From the NCBI RefSeq assembly GCF_002086695.1, contig NZ_MVIH01000011.1, positions 1 to 64,000 on the forward strand: DNA of 64,000 nucleotides. The letters run 5' to 3'. The stretch's first letter is position 1. Every line of letters starts with the position of its first letter. The notes beneath the pieces were generated by a model. That model saw only the letters and a list, made by a program, of their open reading frames with translations. It ran no database searches and had not been told where the DNA came from. The DNA is from Mycolicibacterium rhodesiae (GTDB taxonomy: Bacteria > Actinomycetota > Actinomycetes > Mycobacteriales > Mycobacteriaceae). Of the stretch, positions 8,454-17,011 are shown piece by piece. A program made the translations under genes and the position numbers.

Positions 8454-9995
8454 CTAGTCTGCCGCCAGGAACTCGTCGAGTTTCTTGACGATCTGGTCGA
8501 TGCTGAAGCTGGCCGGTGGGTGCCGCGGCGGAAATTCCTTGAAGGTGTCGAGAAACATCGACGCCATCGCGGTGGCGTAGAACGCGAAGAAATCCCGCCG
8601 CAGGAACCACTCGTAGTACGTGTTCGACGTGACGTCGGCGTACTCGAACGGGTCGGTGCGCAGGTTGAACAGCTTGGGCACCCGCAGCTCGGTAAACGGC
8701 TCGGCCCAGATCCGCAGTGTGCCCTGGCAGCGCTGCTCGGCGAACACGATCTTCCAATTCTCGAAACGCATCGCCACCAGTTGGGCGTCGTCATTGAAAT
8801 AGAAGAAGCCGCGTCTGGGACTGTGCTCGACCTCGCCCATCAAATAGGGCAGCAGGTTGAACCCGTCGATATGCACCTTGTATTCCATATCGCCGATCCG
8901 GTAGCCCTTTTTCAGCTTCTCGCTGACGTCGGGGTCTCCCGCTGCGGCCAGCAACGTCGGCAGCCAGTCATGGTGCTGGATGATGTCGTTGGACACGGTG
9001 CCCGCCTTGATCTTTCCGGGCCAGCGGATCATCTCCGGCACCCGGTAGGCGCCCTCCCAGTTGGTGTTCTTCTCGCTGCGGAACGGAGTGGTCCCGGCGT
9101 CCGGCCACGAGTTTCGATGCGGGCCGTTATCGGTCGAATAGATGACGATGGTGTCCTCGGCGATACCGAGTTCGTCGAGAACGTCGAGCACCGTGCCCAC
9201 GTTCTTGTCGTGGTCGATCATCGCGTCGTGGTACTCCGACTGCCACAGCCCGGCCTGCCCCTTGCTGCCCGGTTTGAGGTGTGTGTACAGGTGCATGTGG
9301 GTGAAGTTGCACCAGACGAAGAACGGGTTTCCCGCGTCGTGCTGGCGGCGGATGTACTCGACCGTGCGATCGGCGATGTCGTCGTCGATGGTCTCCATCC
9401 GTTTGGCGGTCAGCGGCCCGGTATCGGTGATGGACTGCTTTCCGACGGGCCCGAACTTCTCGTCGTCGGGCTCGGTCGAGACTTCGGCCAGCGCCTTGCA
9501 GTCCATCACGCCGCGCGGCAAGGCCTGTTCGTACAGTCGCGGGAATTGATCCTTGTGCGGATAGTCGTACTGCTCGGGCTCCTCTTCGGCATTGAGGTGA
9601 TACAGGTTGCCGTAGAACTCGTCGAAACCGTGCACGGTCGGCAGGTACTTGTTGAGGTCGCCGAAGTGATTCTTGCCGAACTGGCCGGTGGCGTATCCCA
9701 GCGGTTTGAGCAGCTCGGCGATCGTCGGATCCTCAGCGGCCCAGCCGATGTCGACACCGGGTATGCCGACCTTGCTCATACCGGTGCGGTAGACGCTTTG
9801 GCCGCTGATGAACGCGGCTCGACCGGCGGTGCAGCTTTGTTCACCGTAGGAGTCGGTGAAGCGCATTCCCTCGGTGGCGATCCGGTCGATGTTGGGCGTG
9901 CGGTAGCCCATGATTCCGTCGCTGTAGCAGGACAGGTTCGTGATCCCGATGTCATCGCCCCAGATGACCAAGATGTTGGGCTTATCTCCAGGCAT
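8454..9995 (-). CDS. type I arylsulfatase-family sulfatase with CTAGR motif
   Basis: A 513-residue formylglycine-dependent sulfatase. Residues 6-16 (PNILVIWGDD) give the first metal aspartates. The modified cysteine is C55 in CTAGR, a C-X-A-X-R version of the usual C-X-P-X-R. Further active-site parts are GKNHFGDL (Lys, His), FTHMHLYTH and STDNGPHRN (metal Asp-Asn). There is no signal peptide, so it probably acts in the cytosol, where FGE also acts. It heads the operon with HAD hydrolase and FGE. A TANNNT box lies 6 nt before the ATG. Substrates might be alkyl or aryl sulfate esters; this is not readable. Confidence 0.92.
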   Translation of the reverse strand: MPGDKPNILVIWGDDIGITNLSCYSDGIMGYRTPNIDRIATEGMRFTDSYGEQSCTAGRAAFISGQSVYRTGMSKVGIPGVDIGWAAEDPTIAELLKPLGYATGQFGKNHFGDLNKYLPTVHGFDEFYGNLYHLNAEEEPEQYDYPHKDQFPRLYEQALPRGVMDCKALAEVSTEPDDEKFGPVGKQSITDTGPLTAKRMETIDDDIADRTVEYIRRQHDAGNPFFVWCNFTHMHLYTHLKPGSKGQAGLWQSEYHDAMIDHDKNVGTVLDVLDELGIAEDTIVIYSTDNGPHRNSWPDAGTTPFRSEKNTNWEGAYRVPEMIRWPGKIKAGTVSNDIIQHHDWLPTLLAAAGDPDVSEKLKKGYRIGDMEYKVHIDGFNLLPYLMGEVEHSPRRGFFYFNDDAQLVAMRFENWKIVFAEQRCQGTLRIWAEPFTELRVPKLFNLRTDPFEYADVTSNTYYEWFLRRDFFAFYATAMASMFLDTFKEFPPRHPPASFSIDQIVKKLDEFLAAD

Positions 9996-10001
9996 ATTCT
10001 G

Positions 10002-10007
10002 ACGTTA
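10002..10007 (-). promoter_or_regulatory. -10 box TAACGT, leaderless start of the sulfatase operon
   Basis: TAACGT on the minus strand, 6 nt before ATG 9995. It would start a leaderless transcript for sulfatase-HAD-FGE and perhaps the genes downstream. Confidence 0.6.
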
Positions 10008-10060
10008 GGCCAGTCGGTCGGACGATGGTGGACTCTCACCAACTATTCATGAGCCACGGC

Positions 10061-11089
10061 TCAGGACGCACAGATTTCGTATCGGGCGGTCAGTTGTCGT
10101 TCCGCTTGGGTGGGTAGGTACACCAACGGGTCGTACCTGGTGCATCCGCCGACTGTGACCACCACCGGGCCGCGGGCGAATCCCCGACCGCCGATGTGGC
10201 CGGACAGCTGATCGCCGGCACTGTAGAGAACCGGTGCGGGCAGCGTCGCCACGATCGGCAGATGTGTGCGCGCCAAACTCAATGCGACCGCGATATCGTG
10301 TGACCCGATTGTCTTCTCGGAGAACCAAACCGGTGCTGCTAGGGGAGCATTGATCCGCAGCCGATCGATATGGGCGATCGCCTGGTCACTGTTGAGCCGG
10401 TTGAACACATCCAACTCGGCCGTCGTGGGCAGCCGCCGTGATGTCTTGATCTCGGCGGGGTGCTCCTTGCCGGCCTCGACGGACCAGTCCAGCCCCGCAA
10501 GGTGCGGGAATCGATCGGACAACGTGTGCATCGCCGCGCTGACGTTGGTGTAGTCGCTCGGATCGGCAAGGTCGAGGCGGGCGAGATTCGACTGGCCACC
10601 TTCCTGTGCGGTCAGCTGTCCGCCTGGATGCGTAATAGTGGATCGCATAGTGACTGTGGCGCCGGGGAATTCGTGGCGGAGAAGCGCCCAGTCCCGCGCC
10701 TGCGCGACGATCTGATCCGCGTTGGTGATCGGCAGCGTCCCGCTGTCGACGGCGAACAGATTCCAGCCGCGTCGCAGGTCCATCTCGAGCCGGTACCCGG
10801 TGTACGTGCCCCCGGCAAGGTCGCGCAGATACTGCGAGGTGATCGCGGCGGCCTGATCACTGGTCAGGTGGTCGGAAACGTCGACGTACAGGCGGAAGTA
10901 GACCATGCCCTGCGCCTGACTTCGGGCGAAGTCGCTCGTGGCCGCGACCACGCCGGGCAGACCCCGAACCTGCGCGGCGAGCGCGTCGGCGTCCGCGCGC
11001 CGGTCCGGCACCCCGCCGGGAGCGCACCCCACCAGCGCGGCGAGTGCGATCAACGCCCCCAGGGCGGCGCAGAGACGGCGGATCGGCAC
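10061..11089 (-). CDS. putative lipoprotein
   Basis: A 342-residue predicted lipoprotein. From GTG 11089 the N-terminus is MPIRRLCAALGALIALAALVGC, with a lipobox LVGC at residues 19-22. The rest is an extracytoplasmic alpha/beta protein with segments such as YVDVSDHLTSDQAAAI and WALLRHEFPGATVTMRST and no recognised catalytic motif. Such proteins are widespread in mycobacteria without assigned function. The longer upstream frame lacks signal-peptide character and is rejected. It is divergent from the P-type ATPase gene (121 bp between starts). Confidence 0.75.
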   Translation of the reverse strand: MPIRRLCAALGALIALAALVGCAPGGVPDRRADADALAAQVRGLPGVVAATSDFARSQAQGMVYFRLYVDVSDHLTSDQAAAITSQYLRDLAGGTYTGYRLEMDLRRGWNLFAVDSGTLPITNADQIVAQARDWALLRHEFPGATVTMRSTITHPGGQLTAQEGGQSNLARLDLADPSDYTNVSAAMHTLSDRFPHLAGLDWSVEAGKEHPAEIKTSRRLPTTAELDVFNRLNSDQAIAHIDRLRINAPLAAPVWFSEKTIGSHDIAVALSLARTHLPIVATLPAPVLYSAGDQLSGHIGGRGFARGPVVVTVGGCTRYDPLVYLPTQAERQLTARYEICAS

Positions 11090-11097
11090 GGCAACCG

Positions 11098-11103
11098 AGT
11101 GTA
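11098..11103 (-). promoter_or_regulatory. -10 box TACACT upstream of the lipoprotein gene
   Basis: TANNNT hexamer on the minus strand, 8 nt before GTG 11089. It is consistent with a leaderless or near-leaderless start. Confidence 0.45.
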
Positions 11104-11210
11104 CGGGTGTGGAGTCTGGCAACGCGCTGTGAGTGCGGAGTACTGAAGTCGCTCTCGCACCGGCCTTTTGGCCCTCGCGGTCGACGCGGCTTCGGAGCAC
11201 TGTGGAGGAC

Positions 11211-13607
11211 GTGAGCGCAGACCGCACCCTGGCCACGGTCCCCTTGAGCGAGGCTTTGTCGACATTGGAGACCTCAGCCCATGGACTGACATCCGAGCAG
11301 GCGCTGACCCGTCGTGACCGTTATGGGCTCAACCAGATCGAAGAACAGCGCGTCAACCCGGTGCTGGCTTTCCTCGGCTATTTCTGGGCCCCGATCCCGT
11401 GGATGATCGAGGTGGCACTGCTGCTGTCGCTGGCTGCGCGGCACTGGGCGGATGCGCTGATCATCGGCATTCTCCTGCTCCTCAATGGGCTGGTCGCATT
11501 CTTGGAAGAACACCAGGCGGCCGGCGCGATCGCCGCGCTCAAGGAGGGGTTGGCAACCTCGGCGCGGGTCCGACGGGACGGGTCGTGGGTCACGGTCGCG
11601 GTCAGTGAACTCGTGCCCGGCGACGTGGTCCGGGTGCGTCTCGGTGATGTGATACCGGCTGATCTGCGGGTGCTCGACGACGTTTCGGTGCAGGTCGACC
11701 AATCCGCACTCACCGGAGAGTCACTGGCAGTGACCAGGGGCCGGGGTCAACCGCTGTACTCCGGCTCGGTGCTAGTGCGCGGCGAGGCGGATGCGGTCGT
11801 GTACGCCACCGGTGCATCGTCGTATTTCGGGCGCACCGCCGCGCTGGTGCAGAAGGCCGGCACGATCAGTCACTTCCAGCGCGCTGTTCTGCGCATCGGC
11901 CATTACCTGATCGTGCTTGCTGTGGGGTTGGTGGTGCTGACGACGGTGGTGTCGCTGATCCGCGGTAACGCCGTCCTGGAGACGCTCGAGTTTGCGTTGG
12001 TGGTGACGATCGCGTCCATTCCGGTCGCCTTGCCCGCGGTGCTGTCGGTCACGATGGCGGTCGGGGCGCGCAAACTCGCCCGACGGCAGGCGGTGGTGAG
12101 CCACTTGCCTGCCATCGAGGAATTGGGCGGCATGGACCTGCTGTGCTCCGACAAGACCGGCACGCTCACGCAGAATCAGCTGGCAGTCGCGGCGGTCTGG
12201 ACCGCCGACGGAGTGTCCGAGCAGACACTGCTTGCCACCGCCGCACTGGCCTCCCGTGCCGAGGACAACGACCCCATCGATCTCGCGGTACTGGCCAGTG
12301 CGGTTCAGGTTCCGGCGGCCGAAGTATCGGTGTTCGTCCCGTTCGACCCGGTGAGCAAGCGAACCGAAGCGCAGGGGCGCGATGGTTCCGGCAGGCCGTT
12401 CCACGTGAGCAAGGGCGCACCGCAGGTCATCGCGGCGCTGTGCCAACATGACCCCGCCAACGCCGCGGTCGCCGATGTCGTCGGCGGATTCGCCACCCAC
12501 GGCTATCGCTCCTTGGCAGTGGCCCAGACCGACTCGGGCGGTGTCTGGCGGATGGTGGGCGTGCTCGCCCTGGCCGACCCGCCGAGGTTGGACTCGGCTG
12601 AAACCATCTCCGCAGCAAGGGAACTCGGAGTCCGCGTGAAGATGGTCACCGGAGATCAGGTTGCGATCGGGCAGGAAATCGCCCGCCAGGTCGGCCTTGG
12701 TGACCGCATCCTCGACGCCGCCGCGCTCGACACATCCGCGGACCAGGAGCTGGCTGATGTGGTGGCGGGCGCTGACGGGTTCGCTCAGGTCTATCCCGAG
12801 CACAAGTACCGGATCGTTGAGCTCCTGCAGTCCCGAGGACACATCGTGGGAATGACCGGGGACGGCGTCAACGATGCGCCGGCGCTCAAGCAGGCTGACG
12901 CTGGAATCGCCGTTGCGGGCGCCACCGATGCCGCTCGGGCGGCGGCGGATGTGGTGCTGCTCGCACCGGGACTGTCGGTGATCGTGGCCGCAATCCGGGA
13001 GGCGCGGGAGATCTTCGAGCGGATGACGAGCTACGCCATCTACCGCATCGCCGAGACGATCCGGGTGCTGTTGCTCATCACGCTCTCGATCATCGTGATG
13101 AACTTTTTTCCGGTCACCGCGGTGATGATCGTGTTCCTCGCGTTGCTCAATGACGGTGCCATCCTGGCGATCGCCTATGACCGGGTTCGCGGCTCAGCAA
13201 AACCCGCGTCCTGGGACATGCAGGGGATCTTGGTGATCGCCACAGCGCTCGGCCTGATGGGGGTGGCCGAGACGTTTCTGTTGTTCTTCTTCGCCGACAA
13301 GTATTTCGGCCTCGACCATGACCTGATTAGGACCCTCATCTACCTCAAACTGTCGGTGTCCGGCCATCTGACCATTTTCGTCACTCGCACCCGGCGGCCG
13401 TTCTGGTCATCACCTGCACCTGCTCGTGTCCTGCTCGTCGCGGTGATCGGGACGCAGGCGGTAGCTACGGTGATCGCGGTGTGCGGGTTCGCCATGACGC
13501 CGCTGGGCTGGCGATGGGCGGCGGTGGTCTGGGTCTATGCAATTGCGTGGTTCTTCGTCGAGGACCGCGTGAAGTTGCTCGCGTATCGCTGGCTCGATCG
13601 GCGCTAA
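11211..13607 (+). CDS. plasma-membrane-type proton-efflux P-type ATPase (P3A-like)
   Basis: A 798-residue P-type ATPase. It has the actuator motif TGES, the phosphorylation site SDKTGTLT (D314), the nucleotide domain, and the hinge MTGDGVNDAPALKQADAGIAVAGATDAA. The membrane motif LLNDG (D648) matches the proton-binding Asp of plant and fungal H+-ATPases, and no heavy-metal CPx motif or metal-binding N-domain is seen. It therefore probably pumps H+ out, affecting pH homeostasis and membrane potential. GTG 11211 is preceded by GGAGG at only 2 nt; GTG 11202 in the same frame is an alternative. Confidence 0.9.
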   Translation: MSADRTLATVPLSEALSTLETSAHGLTSEQALTRRDRYGLNQIEEQRVNPVLAFLGYFWAPIPWMIEVALLLSLAARHWADALIIGILLLLNGLVAFLEEHQAAGAIAALKEGLATSARVRRDGSWVTVAVSELVPGDVVRVRLGDVIPADLRVLDDVSVQVDQSALTGESLAVTRGRGQPLYSGSVLVRGEADAVVYATGASSYFGRTAALVQKAGTISHFQRAVLRIGHYLIVLAVGLVVLTTVVSLIRGNAVLETLEFALVVTIASIPVALPAVLSVTMAVGARKLARRQAVVSHLPAIEELGGMDLLCSDKTGTLTQNQLAVAAVWTADGVSEQTLLATAALASRAEDNDPIDLAVLASAVQVPAAEVSVFVPFDPVSKRTEAQGRDGSGRPFHVSKGAPQVIAALCQHDPANAAVADVVGGFATHGYRSLAVAQTDSGGVWRMVGVLALADPPRLDSAETISAARELGVRVKMVTGDQVAIGQEIARQVGLGDRILDAAALDTSADQELADVVAGADGFAQVYPEHKYRIVELLQSRGHIVGMTGDGVNDAPALKQADAGIAVAGATDAARAAADVVLLAPGLSVIVAAIREAREIFERMTSYAIYRIAETIRVLLLITLSIIVMNFFPVTAVMIVFLALLNDGAILAIAYDRVRGSAKPASWDMQGILVIATALGLMGVAETFLLFFFADKYFGLDHDLIRTLIYLKLSVSGHLTIFVTRTRRPFWSSPAPARVLLVAVIGTQAVATVIAVCGFAMTPLGWRWAAVVWVYAIAWFFVEDRVKLLAYRWLDRR

Positions 13608-13617
13608 CCGCGCTCGT

Positions 13618-13623
13618 TATCCT
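13618..13623 (+). promoter_or_regulatory. -10 box TATCCT, leaderless start of the secreted-paralogue pair
   Basis: TANNNT hexamer starting 11 bp after the ATPase stop and ending 6 nt before ATG 13630. The two small secreted genes therefore have their own promoter. Confidence 0.55.
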
Positions 13624-13629
13624 CGAAGG

Positions 13630-14010
13630 ATGCCGACGAGATTCCGATTGCTCATGGCTGCCGCGCTCGTTGTCGGGCTGACTGTTCTGCAACAGCCGCA
13701 GGCCAACGCCGGAACCGGCCACGAACCGCTGACCGCCGCGGGCCTGGTGGCGGCTCTCACCGCCGACGGTGTCGCGGTGCCCAACCCCATCGACACCACC
13801 GCCCAGGAGTGCCCTGCTGCCGGCTGCGAGCAATCGATCGTCACCGACACCCTGCGGGTCAAGTCGTTCGCGACGGTCCGGCAGGCCAAGTGGTATTCGG
13901 TCGCGGCGGGGCTGCCTCGATTCGCCAACATCGTCGTCGAATTCGCGCCGCCGCTGACGGTTGGCGAACGAGATGTCTATCTCGAAGCGATCGGACGGCT
14001 GCTGCCATGA
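13630..14010 (+). CDS. small secreted protein, CPxAGC type (copy 1)
   Basis: 126 residues with a clear Sec signal peptide (MPTRFRLLMAAALVVGLTVL, cleavage probably after ANA near residue 27). The mature part is about 100 residues and holds CPAAGC (C61, C66) in the context DTTAQ...CEQSIVTDTLRVKSF. The next gene encodes a diverged copy with the same architecture, so the two are tandem paralogues. The cysteines probably form a disulphide. No known domain is recognised. The stop overlaps the next ATG (ATGA). Confidence 0.75.
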   Translation: MPTRFRLLMAAALVVGLTVLQQPQANAGTGHEPLTAAGLVAALTADGVAVPNPIDTTAQECPAAGCEQSIVTDTLRVKSFATVRQAKWYSVAAGLPRFANIVVEFAPPLTVGERDVYLEAIGRLLP

Positions 14011-14423
14011 GATGTCCTCGGTGGCCCCTGAGCCTGGCGGTAGCCGCCCTCGCCGTGGTGTCGGCGGGCTGCGCCGGCCAGGACTCCGCTACGCCGCCGC
14101 GGCCGAGCGCGCCGGCGGGACCGGTGATGCTCAACGATGCGTCGGTCGGCTCGATACTGAGCGCGATCACGAAGTCCGGGCTGCCCGCTGTGAACGCACA
14201 TGATTCGACGGCGTCCAGATGCCCGCAGGCGGGCTGTGTCCAGGCGACTGACACTGACACCGTCTCGATCCTGAAGTTCCCCAGCACCGGACGAGCGGAG
14301 ATCTACGCCGCCGCGGTGCCCGACATGCTCCAGGTAGAAGACGTCGTCCTGGTTTTCGAGAGCACGGTGACGAGCGAGCAGAAGGCTGCCTACGGCCGCG
14401 CCGTCAAGGACGCGATGCGTTAG
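14007..14423 (+). CDS. small lipoprotein, CPxAGC type (copy 2)
   Basis: A 138-residue predicted lipoprotein with signal MRCPRWPLSLAVAALAVVS and lipobox SAGC (lipidated C22). The mature domain parallels the preceding protein: DSTASRCPQAGC (C72, C77), then TDTVSILKFPSTGRAEIYA and a C-terminal helix. One copy is secreted and the other membrane-anchored, which suggests a shared binding role at the cell surface. It is translationally coupled (4-bp overlap) to copy 1. It ends convergently on the 3beta-HSD-like gene with a 4-bp stop overlap. Confidence 0.75.
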   Translation: MRCPRWPLSLAVAALAVVSAGCAGQDSATPPRPSAPAGPVMLNDASVGSILSAITKSGLPAVNAHDSTASRCPQAGCVQATDTDTVSILKFPSTGRAEIYAAAVPDMLQVEDVVLVFESTVTSEQKAAYGRAVKDAMR

Positions 14424-15481
14424 CCCTTCATTTCGGCGTAGAGGTCGGTGTAGTAGGGCAGGCAGTGCTCCAGCGCCTCACCGGTGGTGTACAGCGGCTG
14501 GTAGCCCAGATCGCGGCGGGCCTTGGCGATCGAGAAGTAATTGTCGATCGAGACCCGTTCCACCGCAAGCGGTTCCAGCGGCGGCTGGGGGAACTTGAAC
14601 TTGAAATGCAGCCACTGCCAGCCGGTCAGGACGGCATGGACGAAGCCGCCGGGAATCCATACCGTCGGCCACTTCTCGCCGCAGGCCTCCACCACCGGCC
14701 GGGAGAAGTCGAACATATTGATCGGTTCGCCGTCGTTGATGAAGTAGGCCTGCCCGGGGGCGGTGCCACCGGGCACCAAATGCTCTGCGGCCAGGATGAA
14801 TCCGTGTACGAGGTTGTGCACGTAGGAGTTGTCGAGCTTGGCGTCCTTGTTGCCGACGAGAACCTTCACGTGCCCGGCGATCACCCGCTCGAACAGTTTG
14901 CGGAACATGGTCTGATCGCCCCGGCCCCAGATGCCGCTGGGTCGGATCGAACAGGTCAGCAGACCGTCCACACCGTTCTGGCTGAGCACGAACTTCTCGG
15001 CCACCACCTTTGTCTCGGTGTACAGGTCGTTGAAACGTGCTGTGTACGGCAGTGTTTCGTCACCGTTGACGATCCGCTGGCCACCCATGACCACGCTGTT
15101 GGATGCGGTGTAGACAAACCGCTTGACGCCGGCTGCTTGCGCGGCGTGCACCAGGTTCTTGGTCCCTTCGACATTCACGTCGAAACTGCGCTTGCGGTAC
15201 TCCGCGGTGACCGACGCCCCGCCCATCAAGTCGATGATCGCCGCGGTGTGGAAAATCGTGTCGATCCCGTCGACGGCCGCGGCGACGGTGGCGGTGTCGC
15301 AGATGTCGCCCTGCACCACCTCGAGGCGGTCATGGGAGGGCAGCGCCGACGGCGCCCGATCGAAGGCGCGAACGAAGTGACCGCGGTCCAGCAACTCGGT
15401 CACGAGGTTGGCGCCGACGAATCCGGCGCCCCCGGTCACCAGGACGCGGCCCAGCTCGGTTGTCAGGGTGGCATCACTCAT
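14420..15481 (-). CDS. 3beta-hydroxysteroid dehydrogenase-like NAD-dependent oxidoreductase (Rv1106c-like)
   Basis: A 353-residue extended SDR with TGGAGFVGANL at about residues 14-24, catalytic YTETK, SGIWG and the C-terminal DLGYQPLY typical of the 3beta-HSD family. Sequence and position (next to xseB-xseA) match M. tuberculosis Rv1106c, a cholesterol 3beta-HSD/isomerase that makes cholest-4-en-3-one. A KstR-consensus operator (15497-15510) and a TANNNT box lie directly upstream, so induction by sterol catabolites is likely. The start ATG 15481 is fixed by the -10 box 7 nt upstream. Confidence 0.88.
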   Translation of the reverse strand: MSDATLTTELGRVLVTGGAGFVGANLVTELLDRGHFVRAFDRAPSALPSHDRLEVVQGDICDTATVAAAVDGIDTIFHTAAIIDLMGGASVTAEYRKRSFDVNVEGTKNLVHAAQAAGVKRFVYTASNSVVMGGQRIVNGDETLPYTARFNDLYTETKVVAEKFVLSQNGVDGLLTCSIRPSGIWGRGDQTMFRKLFERVIAGHVKVLVGNKDAKLDNSYVHNLVHGFILAAEHLVPGGTAPGQAYFINDGEPINMFDFSRPVVEACGEKWPTVWIPGGFVHAVLTGWQWLHFKFKFPQPPLEPLAVERVSIDNYFSIAKARRDLGYQPLYTTGEALEHCLPYYTDLYAEMKG

Positions 15482-15488
15482 GGCGGCG

Positions 15489-15494
15489 AGAATA
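15489..15494 (-). promoter_or_regulatory. -10 box TATTCT of the 3beta-HSD-like gene
   Basis: Minus-strand TANNNT hexamer, 7 nt before ATG 15481. It lies 2 bp downstream of the KstR-type operator, so a bound repressor would block polymerase. Confidence 0.65.
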
Positions 15495-15496
15495 AC

Positions 15497-15510
15497 TGAA
15501 ACACGTTCCA
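15497..15510. promoter_or_regulatory. KstR-type operator
   Basis: TGAAACACGTTCCA fits the KstR consensus TNNAACNNGTTNNA at every fixed position. KstR is the TetR-family repressor of cholesterol catabolism in mycobacteria. The site sits upstream of, and almost touching, the -10 box of the 3beta-HSD-like gene. The motif is seen directly; regulation is inferred. Confidence 0.72.
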
Positions 15511-15545
15511 GTTTTCCAATATCGCAGGTTAGCGCGCCGGCCGGA

Positions 15546-15776
15546 TCACTGCTCGCCGGCGTCGCGGGCGGCCAGCGCATCCTCGATGCGTTTGCGCGCT
15601 CCGGCTAAGTGCTCCTCACAGCGTCGTGCCAGTTCCTCGCCTCGTTCCCACAGTTTCAGCGACGAATCAAGATCGAGGCCGCCTTGCTCGAGCACGCGGA
15701 CGACCTCGATCAGCTGATCGCGGCAATCTTCATAGCCAAGCTGACTAATGGGCGTCGTCTCGTTAGGTTTGCTCAT
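15546..15776 (-). CDS. xseB: exodeoxyribonuclease VII small subunit
   Basis: 76 residues, all within the XseB family: an N-terminal helix with LGYEDCRDQLIEVVRVLEQGG and the conserved DLDSSLKLWERGEELARRCE, which forms the helical hairpin binding the large subunit. XseB and XseA form exonuclease VII, which degrades single-stranded DNA in repair. The ATG overlaps the xseA stop by 4 bp (ATGA), so translation is coupled. The short acidic tail is usual. The gene order xseA-xseB then 3beta-HSD matches M. tuberculosis. Confidence 0.95.
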   Translation of the reverse strand: MSKPNETTPISQLGYEDCRDQLIEVVRVLEQGGLDLDSSLKLWERGEELARRCEEHLAGARKRIEDALAARDAGEQ

Positions 15777-17011
15777 GCGGATCCGTCCGTCGGGCCTGTG
15801 CTACTTGCGCCGATCGCACCGTCGCCGACCCGGATGCGCAGCGTGGTCCCGGCCGGTGCGTCGGTGGTGGAGCGAAGGATCTCAGCCTCTCCTTGTCGGC
15901 TCAGCACCTGGACCACGGCGTAACCGCGCGCCAGGGTGGCCGCCGGGCCGAGGGTGGCCAGCCGCGCCGCGAGGTGGCCGATCCGGTCGGTTTCGGCGGC
16001 GACCAGCCGTTTGACGTCGCGGCGAACGCAGGCCCGGGCCCGCTCGATCTCCTCGGTGCGATGTGTCAGCGCGCCCAACGGGTCGGCCAGCACCGGCCGG
16101 CTGCGCAGATGGGTGACGGTCCGCTGCTCGCGGCCGACCCAGTTGCGCAGTGCCTGCGCGCTGCGGTGCCGAAGCTCGGAGACCAACGCCAGCTCGGCTG
16201 CCGTGTCAGGCACCACCTTCTTGGCGGCGTCGGTCGGGGTGGCCGCCCGTACGTCGGCGACCAGGTCGCACAGCGGGTTGTCCGGTTCGTGGCCGACGGC
16301 GCTGACCACCGGTGTGGTGCACGCGGCGATCTCGCGGCACAGCGTCTCGTCGGAGAACGGCAGCAGATCTTCGACGCTGCCGCCGCCGCGGGCGATCACG
16401 ATGACGTCGACCTCGGGGTCGGCGTCGAGTTCACGCAACGCCTCGACGATCTGCGCCACCGCGTTGACGCCTTGCACGGCGGTGTTGCGGATGGCGAAGC
16501 GGACCCCGGGCCAGCGGGCACCGGCCACCGTCGTCACGTCGTGCTCGGCCGCGCTGGCCCGCCCCGTGATCAGCCCGACGGTCGACGGCAGGAACGGCAA
16601 CGGGCGTTTGAGCCGCGGATCGAACAGTCCCTCGGCCTCCAGCAGTCGGCGCAACCGTTCGATGCGGGCCAGCAGTTCGCCCACGCCCACGGCGCGAATA
16701 TCGCTGACGCGCAAGGAAAACGAGCCGCGCACGGTGTAGAAGCTCGGCTTGCCGCACACCACCACCTGGGTGCCCTCGGTGAGCTTCACCGGCGCTGCGA
16801 GCAGCAGGTCACGTGAGCAGCTGATATCGAGCGACATGTTGGCCGCCGGATCACGCAGCACCATGTATGCCGTGGAGTTGCGCACGTTGATCTGGGTCAG
16901 CTGACCTTCAACCCATACCGTGCCGAGCTTGTCGATCCAGCCGGCCACGCGGATGGCCACCGCGCGGACCGGATACGGATTCTCCGCAGAGTTGCTCTGA
17001 GCGTTGGTCAC
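15773..17011 (-). CDS. xseA: exodeoxyribonuclease VII large subunit
   Basis: 412 residues from GTG 17011. It has an N-terminal OB-fold (residues ~20-115, with WVEGQLTQI and AYMVLRD) followed by the catalytic domain with LPSTVGLITGRASAAEHDV, DVIVIARGGGSVEDLLPFSDE and SAVGHEPDNPLCDLVADVRAATPT. Together with XseB it hydrolyses single-stranded DNA from both ends. The start overlaps the stop of the lipid-droplet-protein gene by 4 bp (GTGA). A longer open frame reaches 17359 but is only a shadow of the upstream gene. The C-terminal coiled-coil region is intact. Confidence 0.96.
   Translation of the reverse strand: MTNAQSNSAENPYPVRAVAIRVAGWIDKLGTVWVEGQLTQINVRNSTAYMVLRDPAANMSLDISCSRDLLLAAPVKLTEGTQVVVCGKPSFYTVRGSFSLRVSDIRAVGVGELLARIERLRRLLEAEGLFDPRLKRPLPFLPSTVGLITGRASAAEHDVTTVAGARWPGVRFAIRNTAVQGVNAVAQIVEALRELDADPEVDVIVIARGGGSVEDLLPFSDETLCREIAACTTPVVSAVGHEPDNPLCDLVADVRAATPTDAAKKVVPDTAAELALVSELRHRSAQALRNWVGREQRTVTHLRSRPVLADPLGALTHRTEEIERARACVRRDVKRLVAAETDRIGHLAARLATLGPAATLARGYAVVQVLSRQGEAEILRSTTDAPAGTTLRIRVGDGAIGASSTGPTDGSA

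Noticed and set aside
8181..10052. 623-codon plus-strand open frame
   Set aside because: Antisense to the sulfatase and HAD genes, Val/Asp/Gly/Arg-rich shadow composition.
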